This document shows, piece after piece, positions 8,211 through 16,521 of a stretch of 64,000 nt of DNA (positions are counted from its first letter, which is position 1; every line of letters begins with the position of its first letter). Position numbers and translations under genes: made by a program. The stretch is from an uncultured Roseobacter sp. (GTDB taxonomy: Bacteria; Pseudomonadota; Alphaproteobacteria; Rhodobacterales; Rhodobacteraceae), in assembly GCA_947501635.1 (NCBI GenBank), contig CANMWT010000007.1, forward strand, positions 124,001-188,000, read 5' to 3'. The notes beneath the pieces are model-generated. The model made no database searches. It was not told the DNA's origin and was given only the letters and a program-made list of their open reading frames with translations.

Positions 8211-9476
8211 CTAAAGCCATGAGGGAATGGTATCTCGATTTATCATTTCGTCAAAGGTCGGGCGTGGGCGAATAACCGCAAATTGATCTTTATGCACCAA
8301 AACCTCGGGAATTAGTGGTCGAGAATTGTATTCGCTGCTCATTACAGCGCCATATGCGCCCGCCGAACGGAAGGCGACAAGCTCTCCAGCGGCGACAGGC
8401 GGCATCGCACGACCCTTGGCGAAGGTATCCCCAGATTCGCAAACCGGACCCACGATATCAAATTTCACCTGCTCGATACCGGCATCAGGTTCAATCACGG
8501 GAACGATATCATGATAGGCTTCATACATGGCCGGTCTTATCAAATCGTTCATGGCCCCGTCGATGATGAGGAAATCGCGGTCCTCCCCCGACTTCACATA
8601 GATGACCTCAGAAACCATCAGCCCCGCGTTACCGGCGATCAGGCGGCCGGGCTCGATCTCGATCTCGCAGTCCAGATGGCCCAGCGTGCGCTTGACCAGT
8701 GCGCCGTAATCTGACGGCAGTGGTGGTGCCTGATTGTCGCGCGCGTAGGGAATGCCCAAGCCGCCACCCAGATCAAGCCGCCGGATATTGTGGCCCTCGG
8801 CGCGCAACTGCACGGTCAGTTCGGCGACCTTCTGATAGGCAAGCTCGAACGGGGATAGGTCGGTCAACTGGCTGCCGATATGCACGTCAATGCCAATCAC
8901 CTCCAGCCCCTGCATCGCGCCAGCCAACGCATAGACTTCCTGCGCGCGCGAGATCGGGATGCCGAACTTGTTCTCGGACTTTCCGGTGGCAATCTTCGCG
9001 TGGGTTTTGGCATCCACGTCCGGATTGACGCGAATTGTAATCGGCGCGGTTACCCCCAGTGCAAGCGCCGTCGCATTCAGCACTTCCATCTCGGGCTCGG
9101 ATTCCACGTTGAACTGGCGGATGCCACCTTCCAGCGCAAGTCGAATTTCGGCGGCCGTCTTGCCGACGCCGGAAAAGACGATCTTGTCGCCGGGAACGCC
9201 GGCCGCCTTGGCACGCATGTATTCACCGCCCGACACCACGTCCATACCGGCACCCGCCTGTGCCAGCGTCTTGAGGATCGCCTGATTGCTCGCCGCCTTC
9301 ATTGCGTAGCAGACCAGATGGTCCATCCCTTCCAGCGCCTCGTCGAACAGCTGGAAATGGCGCAAAAGCGTCGCCGTTGAGTAAACATAGAACGGAGTAC
9401 CCACCGCCGCCGCTATCTCGGGGATGGGAACCTCTTCAGCGCAAAGCACGCCATCTTTGTAAAGAAAATGATCCAT
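8211..9476 (-). CDS. lysA: Diaminopimelate decarboxylase
   Basis: This PLP enzyme performs the last step of lysine synthesis, converting meso-diaminopimelate to L-lysine. The 421-residue protein has the PLP lysine in VCYAMKAASN (K60), the phosphate-binding GGGLGIPY, the substrate/dimer motif CESGD and a C-terminal sheet domain including GAYGAVMSSEYNSRP. Length is typical. It lies in a leftward run downstream of argH, two lipoprotein genes and a DUF2834 gene. Confidence 0.96.
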   Translation of the reverse strand: MDHFLYKDGVLCAEEVPIPEIAAAVGTPFYVYSTATLLRHFQLFDEALEGMDHLVCYAMKAASNQAILKTLAQAGAGMDVVSGGEYMRAKAAGVPGDKIVFSGVGKTAAEIRLALEGGIRQFNVESEPEMEVLNATALALGVTAPITIRVNPDVDAKTHAKIATGKSENKFGIPISRAQEVYALAGAMQGLEVIGIDVHIGSQLTDLSPFELAYQKVAELTVQLRAEGHNIRRLDLGGGLGIPYARDNQAPPLPSDYGALVKRTLGHLDCEIEIEPGRLIAGNAGLMVSEVIYVKSGEDRDFLIIDGAMNDLIRPAMYEAYHDIVPVIEPDAGIEQVKFDIVGPVCESGDTFAKGRAMPPVAAGELVAFRSAGAYGAVMSSEYNSRPLIPEVLVHKDQFAVIRPRPTFDEMINRDTIPSWL

Positions 9477-9528
9477 GACTGCGCCTTACGCAAATCCACA
9501 GCCAATATCAATTGCGCATCGGGACGGT

Positions 9529-9858
9529 TCAGGCGGCTTCGCTGTCCGCAGGGCGCATCCGCAGATACAGATAGAGAGGCAGACCGCAACTGACCCCGAT
9601 GCAAAAGATCGCGGGGATGGCCAGCAGACCCATCCAGCGCCGCGTCTGCACAACCTCGACAACTATCCAAAGGGTCAGGGCCACGGCGGCAATCGTCAGA
9701 TCCCAAACCAGCCCGCTCGTGGCGGCATTTACGTGCCACGCATCGACCATGGCCATGAGGTCATAGCCGTTTTCATTGAACCACGAGATGAAATAGTACA
9801 TCGGGTGGATGGATCCCCACACCGCCAGTGCAAGGAAAATCATCCGCAATACACGCAT
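9529..9858 (-). CDS. DUF2834 family small membrane protein
   Basis: A 109-residue protein with three predicted membrane segments (about residues 3-21, 51-70 and 77-97) and the sequence pattern of DUF2834 proteins (HPMYYFISWFNENG, then SGLVWDLTIAA). Function is unknown. The start ATG at 9858 follows the stop codon of the upstream lipoprotein gene after one base, so the two are probably translated from one message. lysA follows 52 bp downstream. Confidence 0.85.
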   Translation of the reverse strand: MRVLRMIFLALAVWGSIHPMYYFISWFNENGYDLMAMVDAWHVNAATSGLVWDLTIAAVALTLWIVVEVVQTRRWMGLLAIPAIFCIGVSCGLPLYLYLRMRPADSEAA

Positions 9859-9859
9859 G

Positions 9860-10021
9860 TCAGCCGCCTTTCTCTACTCCGACCCGGGCATAGCCCGACA
9901 AGCTGACACCGGTGGATGCTTCAGCCGTGGGCTGAGGCGGAACATAGTCCTCGGCATCCTGACCGCCACCCGTGCAGGCAGCAACACAACCGCAAAAGAC
10001 CAAAGCATAAATCAAGCGCAT
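9860..10021 (-). CDS. Small lipoprotein (53 aa) between argH and lysA
   Basis: A short frame encodes MRLIYALVFCGCVAACTGGG and then 33 further residues. The hydrophobic start ending in the lipobox VAAC predicts lipid attachment at C16, leaving a mature peptide of about 38 residues that is Pro-rich and ends in SGYARVGVEKGG. It sits between a similar lipoprotein gene (2 bp upstream) and the DUF2834 gene (1 bp downstream). The place next to lysA recalls the LptM/YifL-type small lipoproteins found near lysine/diaminopimelate genes, but the LptM signature after the cysteine is not clear. Function is unknown. Confidence 0.8.
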   Translation of the reverse strand: MRLIYALVFCGCVAACTGGGQDAEDYVPPQPTAEASTGVSLSGYARVGVEKGG

Positions 10022-10023
10022 GT

Positions 10024-10203
10024 TTATAACCCCAGAAAAATGGAAACAGGGCCCTGGCTCACGCCGACACCGACGTTTCCATAGACGCTACCGCTGGACC
10101 CGACGGCAACAGAGGCCGCAACCGTGGGGGGCTGGGGTTCTCCATCCACGCCACAGGCGGCAAGAGCACCCAGTGCCGCGGCAATCAATCCTTTACGGAT
10201 CAT
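10024..10203 (-). CDS. Small lipoprotein (59 aa) overlapping the end of argH
   Basis: The frame encodes [20 protein letters not shown] followed by 39 residues. The lipobox LAAC predicts lipidation at C17. The mature part has a Pro-rich segment (EPQPPT) and a Gly/Val-rich end ([12 protein letters not shown]). Its ATG overlaps the argH stop codon in an ATGA junction, a strong sign of translational coupling. The mature part resembles that of the next lipoprotein in layout (Cys, Pro-rich, then G-x-V/A-x-VGV), suggesting a tandem duplication. Function is unknown. Confidence 0.82.
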   Translation of the reverse strand: MIRKGLIAAALGALAACGVDGEPQPPTVAASVAVGSSGSVYGNVGVGVSQGPVSIFLGL

Positions 10204-11603
10204 GACATTAACTCCTTCCAGCGGGCCACCTGTTCGCGCACGCGCGCAGGGGCGGTTCCCCCATAAGATAAGCGACTTGCGACCGAGTTTTCCACCCCGA
10301 GCACATCAAAGACTTCGGCGGTGATGCCGGGATGCGCCGATTGCATGTCTTCAAGGCTCAACTCGGGCAGGTCGCAGCCCTTCCTTTCAGCAAGCGCCAC
10401 AAGGCTGCCGGTGACGTGATGCGCGTCGCGGAACGGCAGACCCGGAACGCGCACAAGCCAGTCCGCCAGATCGGTTGCCGTGGAAAAGCCCGCCCCCGCC
10501 GCTGCGGCCAGACTGTCGCGATTTGCGGTCATATCCGTCACCATGCCGGTCATGGCCGCCAGCGCCAGCATCAGGTTGTCGGCGGCATCAAAAACCTGCT
10601 CTTTATCTTCCTGCATGTCTTTGGAATAGGCCAGCGGCAGACCTTTCATCACCATCATCAAGGCTGTGTTGGCACCAAATATCCGCCCGACCTTGGCACG
10701 GATCAGCTCTGCCGCGTCAGGGTTTTTCTTTTGTGGCATGATCGAGGAGCCTGTCGAAAAACGGTCCGACAGGGCCACAAAACGGAACTGTGCAGACGAC
10801 CAGATCACCAGCTCTTCGGCGAACCGGCTGAGATGCACAGCACAGATGCTCGCCACGCTCAGAAACTCCAGCGCGAAATCGCGGTCACTGACCGCATCGA
10901 GCGAATTGGCGGATGGGGCGTCAAAACCCAGCGCTTCCGCTGTCATGTGACGGTCAATGGGAAATGACGTGCCCGCCAGCGCCGCAGCCCCCAGAGGACA
11001 TTCGTTCATCCGCGCGCGTGCATCTCGCACGCGGCTCAGATCACGGCCGAACATTTCGACATAAGCCATCATGTGATGGCCCCATGTCACCGGCTGTGCG
11101 GTCTGCAAATGCGTAAAACCCGGCATCACCCACTCTGCGCCGGCTTCCGCCTGTGCCAGCAAGGCACGGATCAGCGCACATAGCCCGGTATCGGTCGCGT
11201 CCAGCTGCTCGCGCACCCAAAGCTTGAAATCCGTCGCGACCTGATCGTTGCGGCTGCGCCCTGTGTGCAAACGCCCCGCCGGTTCGCCGATGATTTCCTT
11301 CAGCCGCGCCTCGACATTCATGTGAATGTCTTCCAGTGCCGTCGAAAAAGCGAACTCACCAGCTTCTATTTCTGACAAGACCGTGAGCAACCCTTCCCGA
11401 ATGGCGTCCACATCGCTAGCTTGCAAGATGCCCGTCGCCCCCAACATGGCGGCGTGCGCGCGCGAGCCTTCGATGTCTTGAGTGGCCATACGCTTGTCGA
11501 ACCCGATCGAGGCATTAATTGCCTCCATGATCGCATCAGGTCCGGCGGCGAAACGGCCACCCCACATCTGGTTGGAGGACTTGGAGCTCGTCGTGTCGGT
11601 CAT
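10200..11603 (-). CDS. argH: Argininosuccinate lyase
   Basis: This enzyme cleaves argininosuccinate to arginine and fumarate in the last step of arginine synthesis. The 467-residue protein carries the fumarase/aspartase signature [12 protein letters not shown], the N-terminal MWGGRF and the substrate loop [14 protein letters not shown] chose the ATG at 11603, preceded by AAGGG at suitable spacing, over an in-frame GTG at 11612. It leads a leftward run with two lipoproteins, DUF2834, lysA and TIGR02302. The divergent thioredoxin gene starts only 23 bp away, so at least one of the two promoters must lie inside the opposite gene. Confidence 0.96.
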   Translation of the reverse strand: MTDTTSSKSSNQMWGGRFAAGPDAIMEAINASIGFDKRMATQDIEGSRAHAAMLGATGILQASDVDAIREGLLTVLSEIEAGEFAFSTALEDIHMNVEARLKEIIGEPAGRLHTGRSRNDQVATDFKLWVREQLDATDTGLCALIRALLAQAEAGAEWVMPGFTHLQTAQPVTWGHHMMAYVEMFGRDLSRVRDARARMNECPLGAAALAGTSFPIDRHMTAEALGFDAPSANSLDAVSDRDFALEFLSVASICAVHLSRFAEELVIWSSAQFRFVALSDRFSTGSSIMPQKKNPDAAELIRAKVGRIFGANTALMMVMKGLPLAYSKDMQEDKEQVFDAADNLMLALAAMTGMVTDMTANRDSLAAAAGAGFSTATDLADWLVRVPGLPFRDAHHVTGSLVALAERKGCDLPELSLEDMQSAHPGITAEVFDVLGVENSVASRLSYGGTAPARVREQVARWKELMS

Positions 11604-11626
11604 CTTTGTCACCCTTCGGAGGGATT

Positions 11627-12205
11627 ATGAAAATTCTGGTTTCCGCGCTCGTTTATACGGCCCTTAGCTTGGGCGCAATCACGGGTGGCACAATGGCCCA
11701 TGCCGACCTTGCCGCAGCCGAAGCCATGCGCGAAGGCGATATGAAAAAGCTGGTTTTCAGCGATGCTCCAGAAATGACGCCGGATGTCGCATTCAAACTG
11801 GCGGATGATGCCGGTGAGGCGACGCTGAAGGACTATCGAGGCAAATACATCCTGCTGAATTTCTGGGCGACATGGTGTGCACCCTGTCGCAAGGAGATGC
11901 CACAGCTTGCCGAATTGCAAAGCGAGTTCGGCGGGGACGATTTTGAGGTGCTGACAATCGCGACCGGGCGCAACTCTCCTACGGGGATCAAAAAGTTCTT
12001 CGAGGAAATCGGCGTCGATAACCTGCCACGCCATCAGGACCCGCGCCAGTCACTGGCCGGTCAAATGGCCATATTCGGTTTGCCGATCACGGTGCTGATC
12101 GATCCCGAAGGCCGCGAGGTCGCGCGCTTGCGGGGCGACGCGGACTGGGCTTCGGACAATGCCAAGGCCATCATCGCAACGGTTCTGGGGCACACTCCGG
12201 GCTGA
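11627..12205 (+). CDS. TlpA-type thiol-disulfide oxidoreductase
   Basis: A 192-residue protein with an N-terminal signal peptide (MKILVSALVYTALSLGAITG, likely cleaved near MAHA-D) and a thioredoxin fold with the redox motif WCAPC (C84 and C87). The cis-proline loop GLPITVLID follows. TlpA/ResA-like proteins act outside the inner membrane, reducing disulfides, for example during cytochrome c or cytochrome oxidase maturation. The start is fixed by GGAGGG just before ATG 11627; an earlier in-frame ATG at 11606 would spoil the signal peptide. It diverges from argH. Confidence 0.92.
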   Translation: MKILVSALVYTALSLGAITGGTMAHADLAAAEAMREGDMKKLVFSDAPEMTPDVAFKLADDAGEATLKDYRGKYILLNFWATWCAPCRKEMPQLAELQSEFGGDDFEVLTIATGRNSPTGIKKFFEEIGVDNLPRHQDPRQSLAGQMAIFGLPITVLIDPEGREVARLRGDADWASDNAKAIIATVLGHTPG

Positions 12206-12239
12206 CGACCGAATGCCGCACGGTGCGAGAAAGGCCAGG

Positions 12240-13304
12240 TCAGGCCGCGCGCAACAGGATGGCGGCTTCGGGTGCCGTCAGGTTGCGCCGCGCGTAGCCC
12301 CCATAGGTATGTGGATCAAACGACAGGTCAGGATAGCGCGCCAGCAGCATTGCGCGGTCATCGGAGTGAATACTTGAAAGCGCCGTGTTGGCGGGGTGAA
12401 AGCTTTCTGTTGCGACCCCGTTGGCCCAAAGAATATTGTGTTGCGGCAGAAGCAGATGGATGTATGTGACCGCGCGCGCCTGCGCATCGGTGGCAATGAG
12501 GTGCCCGTCAATCATGTCCTTGGCCGCAACCAGCACCTCGGGCGTGTTGAACAGCTCCTGAGCCACCGGCCCCGTCAGCAACATCCTGTGTTCGGGCGAT
12601 ACCAGAAACTCCTGATCGGGGCGTTCTACCCCCAAGGCGCCGGTTCTGATCCGCACAGGTCGTAGCCGCGGCATCGCAAAAAGCCGTGCACCCGTCATAT
12701 GCCGGCTGCCAATCCATTCGATCGGTTGCGGTCCATTGTCTTTGGTCAGCACCAGATCGCCGACGCGCAGCCCCTCGACAGGCAGACTGCCTTGCGGCGT
12801 GGCGATCGTTGTGCCCTTGGTAAAACAGATAACGCCGCCTGCATCGGGCCCCGGGGCGGTATCAAGCTTGGCACCCAGCGTATGATAGACGACCCACAAC
12901 TCGGTATTGCGCGGGGGCAACTCGTCCAGAAACATCAACAAAGGCTGGGCACCACGGCCGACATCAATCACGGTCACGGTGTAGCTTTGGGCGCCGTCGG
13001 TAATGATAAAGCTGCTGTCGCCAAGGGCTGCCATGCGTTCGCGCTCGGGCTCTGACAGGGTGTCATGATCCAGTGCCGCGCCTACAAGACGATGCACCAT
13101 GCGCGCTGCACGCTTGCGCAACGCTTCTGAACCATCCGCCCGATCCAATCGCAAAACCCCGGATGCTCCATCCACCTGCACGGCATCGCCGCGCCATGAC
13201 CACGCCGCCCCCACAGAGAGGTTTTTAACCGGCGCGGCCTCAAGGCCATCCACTTCAGTCTGCGACCAGGAAATTACGAACGTGCCGCGAAAGCCCGTTT
13301 TCAT
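12240..13304 (-). CDS. Hint (hedgehog/intein) domain protein
   Basis: A 354-residue protein with an N-terminal domain of unknown role (about 1-150) and a Hint domain from about residue 158. The presumed catalytic Cys160 starts CFTKGTTIATPQG, followed by VEGLRVGDLVLTKDNG, the block SPEHRMLL and ESFHPANTAL. Hint domains in other proteins cleave the peptide bond before their first cysteine, and many Rhodobacterales proteins carry one. Whether this one cleaves itself, and the purpose, are unknown. It converges with the thioredoxin gene; about 0.7 kb of apparently non-coding DNA lies upstream. Confidence 0.85.
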   Translation of the reverse strand: MKTGFRGTFVISWSQTEVDGLEAAPVKNLSVGAAWSWRGDAVQVDGASGVLRLDRADGSEALRKRAARMVHRLVGAALDHDTLSEPERERMAALGDSSFIITDGAQSYTVTVIDVGRGAQPLLMFLDELPPRNTELWVVYHTLGAKLDTAPGPDAGGVICFTKGTTIATPQGSLPVEGLRVGDLVLTKDNGPQPIEWIGSRHMTGARLFAMPRLRPVRIRTGALGVERPDQEFLVSPEHRMLLTGPVAQELFNTPEVLVAAKDMIDGHLIATDAQARAVTYIHLLLPQHNILWANGVATESFHPANTALSSIHSDDRAMLLARYPDLSFDPHTYGGYARRNLTAPEAAILLRAA

Positions 13305-13892
13305 TTGCCTGTATGCCTGCTCTTTTCTTTTTATTGAGCCAACATTAGCAACAACGAATCACTCTGTGAAGCCGGAAATTTCGGCGATTCCAATGTGTTG
13401 CAAAAATCCTGTCGTATAGTGGAAAGGCGCGCGCCCTGACGCGACAGAGCCGATACGTCGCTATGGGCCGCTGCGCGCCGCCGAAATCACCCATTTTTGA
13501 GAATCTGTCAGTTCAAATCAGTGTGACCAAGGCCGCTTTCTCGTCATTTCTGGCCGTGAAACCCGCGTTTGGGCCCGCCGAAATGTGGCAACACCAAGGT
13601 CATTTTGTGGCATCCATGTGGCGCAAATCCGGCCATTGTCAGGCACGTTTCGGGTGCATACCACATTCTCAAAATATCGCAATAAAAACAGCCGCCTACA
13701 GACACGCCAGCCGCCACATTTTAATGGTAAAAAAATCACCCAACATGTGTAAATCCATATAACCGGCGCGCGTATTTTTGATAAATTGTTCGGATTCCGG
13801 GCCCCGCGTAAAACTGTATTCATCGAACGACGGTTTGATACCTGTAAGTGAGTAAAAGTTAGCCCTGTGTGTTTGGGGTTTGGTAAAAGAGT

Positions 13893-13906
13893 AAACGGTA
13901 CCGTTT
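13893..13906. promoter_or_regulatory. Perfect 14-bp palindrome, operator-like
   Basis: AAACGGTACCGTTT reads the same on both strands and lies in an AT-rich, non-coding surrounding about 150 bp before the AraC-type gene. Size and symmetry fit a binding site for a dimeric repressor such as a TetR- or LacI-type protein, but no cognate regulator can be named from the window. Confidence 0.5.
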
Positions 13907-13951
13907 CACATTTTTTCGAAACATCTGCCGCCCATATGTTTGTTATCAGTC

Positions 13952-13976
13952 GCGCCGGGGTCTGCCACCCCGGCGC
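13952..13976. terminator. GC-rich hairpin upstream of the AraC gene
   Basis: GCGCCGGGG (13952-13960) and CCCCGGCGC (13968-13976) form a perfect 9-bp stem with a 7-nt loop, followed by TTCGCTTTG. It resembles a weak intrinsic terminator on the plus strand, but no gene ends just before it. It could end a short transcript starting near the palindrome at 13893, or act as a leader hairpin. Confidence 0.5.
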
Positions 13977-14058
13977 TTCGCTTTGAGGGCACAGCGATGG
14001 CGTAGAGGCTTGGCAAAACGCTCTGTAAATGCTGTGGACGCTAGGCTATTTTGGCCCC

Positions 14059-15063
14059 ATGGGTCAGGTCACTTCGCTTTTTGTCCGGAAAATGCTCAAC
14101 GCTGCGAGCGACAGGATAGACGCGACATCACTTCTAGCGCAGGTCGGGATCGACGCTCAAAGCCCGCCTGACCCGAAGCTCAAGATATCCGACACCGCCT
14201 ACTATGACCTGCTGGAGCGGATCGCCGAAGAGATTGACCCTACGGATCTTCCTCTGAAAGTCGGGGCCAGCATGCGTTGTGACGACTACGGCGCGCTGGG
14301 ACTGGCATTTAAGGCCGCAACAACGCTGCAGGGTGCCTTTGAACGCGTCGTGCGCTATGCCAGACTGTGGACTGATGTGGTCGACTATACGCTGGTGCCC
14401 GACGGTCAGGCCACGTGGTTTCAACTACACCGCAGCGGTCCGCGCCGTTTGGGGCTGCGTCTGTCAAACGAGGCGACATTGGCCAGTGCAGCCGCTATTG
14501 CCGCCGAGGTATCACCCACGGGGCGCTTTTCTCCACTGGAAGTGCATTTCGCGCATCCCGCGCCCAAGACGCTGCAGCATCACACAGAATACTTCGGCTG
14601 CCCCGTGGTGTTCGATGCCGGACAGGACGCCATGCTGATCGCCAATGAAAGGTTGTCCCTGCCCAATCGACTGGGCGATCGCGGGATCACTGAATTTCTG
14701 ATTGGCCATCTGGAGCAGGAGATCGCGGCCCTCGCTCCGGCACATGTCCTGCGGGACCGCCTGCGCGACGCCATCGCACGCGCGCTGAGCAATGGCGCGC
14801 CTTCGATGGAGGACACTGCGCGCAGGCTTGGCATGAGCACAAGGTCACTGCACCGCAAACTGGCCGATGACGGGTTGAACTTTCAGACGCTGACCACCCA
14901 AACCCGTGCCGAACTGGCCGAAGGGTTGCTACGCGATGCGCGCTACTCGCTTGCCGAGGTCGCCTTCCTGACCGGGTTTGCAGAACAAAGCTCTTTCACG
15001 CGGGCATTCAAACGCTGGTTCGGCGAAACGCCCGGAAGTTTCCGCAGACGCGTGACTGCATAG
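14059..15063 (+). CDS. AraC-family transcriptional regulator (ligand-binding N-domain)
   Basis: A 334-residue regulator of the OruR/ORF-type AraC group with a long N-terminal ligand/dimerisation domain (starting VTSLFVRKMLNAA and including GDYGALGLAFKAATTLQGAFERVVRYARLWTD-like blocks) and a C-terminal double helix-turn-helix (about 240-334: MEDTARRLGMSTRSLHRKLADDG, then SLAEVAFLTGFAEQSSFTRAFKRW). I prefer ATG 14059 because family members begin close to the VTSLF block; ATG 14029 is also in frame. Neither has a clear Shine-Dalgarno sequence. The next two genes on the same strand are probable targets. Confidence 0.88.
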   Translation: MGQVTSLFVRKMLNAASDRIDATSLLAQVGIDAQSPPDPKLKISDTAYYDLLERIAEEIDPTDLPLKVGASMRCDDYGALGLAFKAATTLQGAFERVVRYARLWTDVVDYTLVPDGQATWFQLHRSGPRRLGLRLSNEATLASAAAIAAEVSPTGRFSPLEVHFAHPAPKTLQHHTEYFGCPVVFDAGQDAMLIANERLSLPNRLGDRGITEFLIGHLEQEIAALAPAHVLRDRLRDAIARALSNGAPSMEDTARRLGMSTRSLHRKLADDGLNFQTLTTQTRAELAEGLLRDARYSLAEVAFLTGFAEQSSFTRAFKRWFGETPGSFRRRVTA

Positions 15064-15156
15064 GTCAATCCTTTGGCGGGTTGGGTCAAGCCGTCGGGCC
15101 TCCGACGCGGCTAGGGTGCGGGCAATTGAAACCCAAAGATCAAAGGAGTGCACAAA

Positions 15157-15984
15157 ATGACCCGCCAACCCGTTCTCGTGATCGGCGCAACCGGCAAGAC
15201 CGGCGCGCGCGTGGCCGCCAAGCTCAAGGCAGAAGGCACGCCGGTGCGTGTGGCTTCGCGCAACGCCGAAACCCCTTTCGACTGGGATGTGCCAGATACC
15301 TGGGCCCCCGCCCTGGCAGGAGCACGCGCAGCCTATGTCACCTATTTTCCCGATCTTGCCTTCCCCGGCGCGGTTGAAAAGGTTACAGCCCTCGCGGCGC
15401 AGGCCAAAGCACAGGGCGTTGCCCATATCGTGCTGCTGTCGGGCCGGGGCGAGCAGCATGCCCGTCTTGGCGAAGAGGCCATCCGCAACAGTGGTCTGGA
15501 CTATACATTGATCCGATCCGCGTGGTTTGCGCAGAACTTCTCAGAAGGCTATCTGCGTGCCCCCATTATGGATGGGGTGCTGCCCATGCCTGGCGGAACC
15601 GTGAAGGAACCAATCATCGACGTTGAGGATATCGCGGATGTCGCGGTCGCAGCGCTCACGCAGGACGGTCATCGCGGCAAACTCTATGAAGTGACGGGCC
15701 CCGAGCTTTTGAGCTTTGCAGACATGGCGCAGGAGATTGCCCAAGCCACCGGCCGCAGTATCCGGCACATACCGATCTCTTTCGAAGAGTTTCACCAGGG
15801 CATCGAACAGAGTGCTGGCGACTACGTTGCGGATGTCTTTACAGCCATCGCGCGCGAAACGCTGGATGGCAGGAATGCGCAGGTCTCCGGCGGTGTTTTT
15901 CAAGCCTTGGGCCGGCCCGCCCGCAGCTTTGCGGAATTCGCTCGCACTGCTGCCAAGGCAGGCATTTGGCAGTCCGCTGCCTGA
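15157..15984 (+). CDS. NmrA-like NAD(P)-binding protein
   Basis: A 275-residue atypical short-chain dehydrogenase of the NmrA/TMR group. The nucleotide-binding motif GATGKTG at residues 10-16 is followed by VRVASRN, suggesting NADP(H) preference. The segment HIVLLSGRGE..NSGLDYTLIRSAWFAQNF matches the QOR2/NmrA-type quinone oxidoreductase or sensor proteins. An excellent AAGGAG precedes ATG 15157, 93 bp after the AraC gene. It probably forms a transcript with the DUF1772 gene 26 bp downstream. Substrate is unknown. Confidence 0.88.
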   Translation: MTRQPVLVIGATGKTGARVAAKLKAEGTPVRVASRNAETPFDWDVPDTWAPALAGARAAYVTYFPDLAFPGAVEKVTALAAQAKAQGVAHIVLLSGRGEQHARLGEEAIRNSGLDYTLIRSAWFAQNFSEGYLRAPIMDGVLPMPGGTVKEPIIDVEDIADVAVAALTQDGHRGKLYEVTGPELLSFADMAQEIAQATGRSIRHIPISFEEFHQGIEQSAGDYVADVFTAIARETLDGRNAQVSGGVFQALGRPARSFAEFARTAAKAGIWQSAA

Positions 15985-16010
15985 CCCGGCCCGATAACAG
16001 GAGGTTTACG

Positions 16011-16490
16011 ATGCCCCAATGGTTTGTTCTACTCACCGCAGCAAATGTGCTTGCCTATGCCGCTGTTGGCGGCGTCTTTCTTGCCTTTTCGGATTTTTTG
16101 ATGCGCTCCATGGCCCGCAGCCCGCAAGGCGATGCGACCATGCGGTCCGTCAACCAAGAGGTCTTTCGTTCAGTCTTCATGGTGCTGTTCCTCACCTTGA
16201 CGCCTGTATCGCTTGGCGTTGCGATCTTTGCGCTGGTCCATGTGGGCGGCGCGGGCGGTGCGCTTCTGGCTGGGGCGGGCGGGCTCTACCTTGTTGGGGT
16301 CTTCCTCGTTACCGCCTTGTTTAACGTACCGATGAACAACGCCCTCGCCCAAGCCCCTGACGGCACAGCGGACGCCATGACGTATTGGACAGACACCTAT
16401 CTGCCCCGCTGGACGTTCTGGAACAGCCTGCGTGCCGGCGCGTGCATGGGGGCTGCAACCCTCACGCTGCTTGCTTTGCTACCGCTTTAA
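16011..16490 (+). CDS. DUF1772 (anthrone oxygenase-like) membrane protein
   Basis: A 159-residue protein with four predicted membrane segments (about 7-25, 55-75, 83-103 and 136-157) and the pattern FNVPMNNAL..W..YLPRWTFWNSLR typical of DUF1772, a family that includes anthrone oxygenases. A strong AGGAGG precedes ATG 16011. It follows the NmrA-like gene closely and probably shares its message, so an AraC-controlled redox response is plausible, but no substrate can be named. Confidence 0.88.
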   Translation: MPQWFVLLTAANVLAYAAVGGVFLAFSDFLMRSMARSPQGDATMRSVNQEVFRSVFMVLFLTLTPVSLGVAIFALVHVGGAGGALLAGAGGLYLVGVFLVTALFNVPMNNALAQAPDGTADAMTYWTDTYLPRWTFWNSLRAGACMGAATLTLLALLPL

Positions 16491-16521
16491 GCCTGCTGGA
16501 GCAGAACCCGAAGCGCGCACC

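Larger units (their letters stand above)
13305..14058. other. Gene-poor stretch of about 0.75 kb
   Basis: No frame here has convincing protein character. Two frames of about 100 codons (13463-13762 plus, 13518-13823 minus) oppose each other, lack ribosome-binding sites and resemble no family I know. The stretch is more AT-rich than its surroundings, particularly from about 13670 to 13930. It contains a perfect 14-bp palindrome (13893-13906) and a GC-rich hairpin (13952-13976), listed separately. It includes the promoter regions of the Hint gene (leftward) and the AraC gene (rightward). Confidence 0.6.

Noticed and set aside
13463-13823. Two opposing frames of about 100 codons in the gene-poor stretch
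   Set aside because: Neither has a Shine-Dalgarno sequence or protein-like composition, and each is the shadow of the other.
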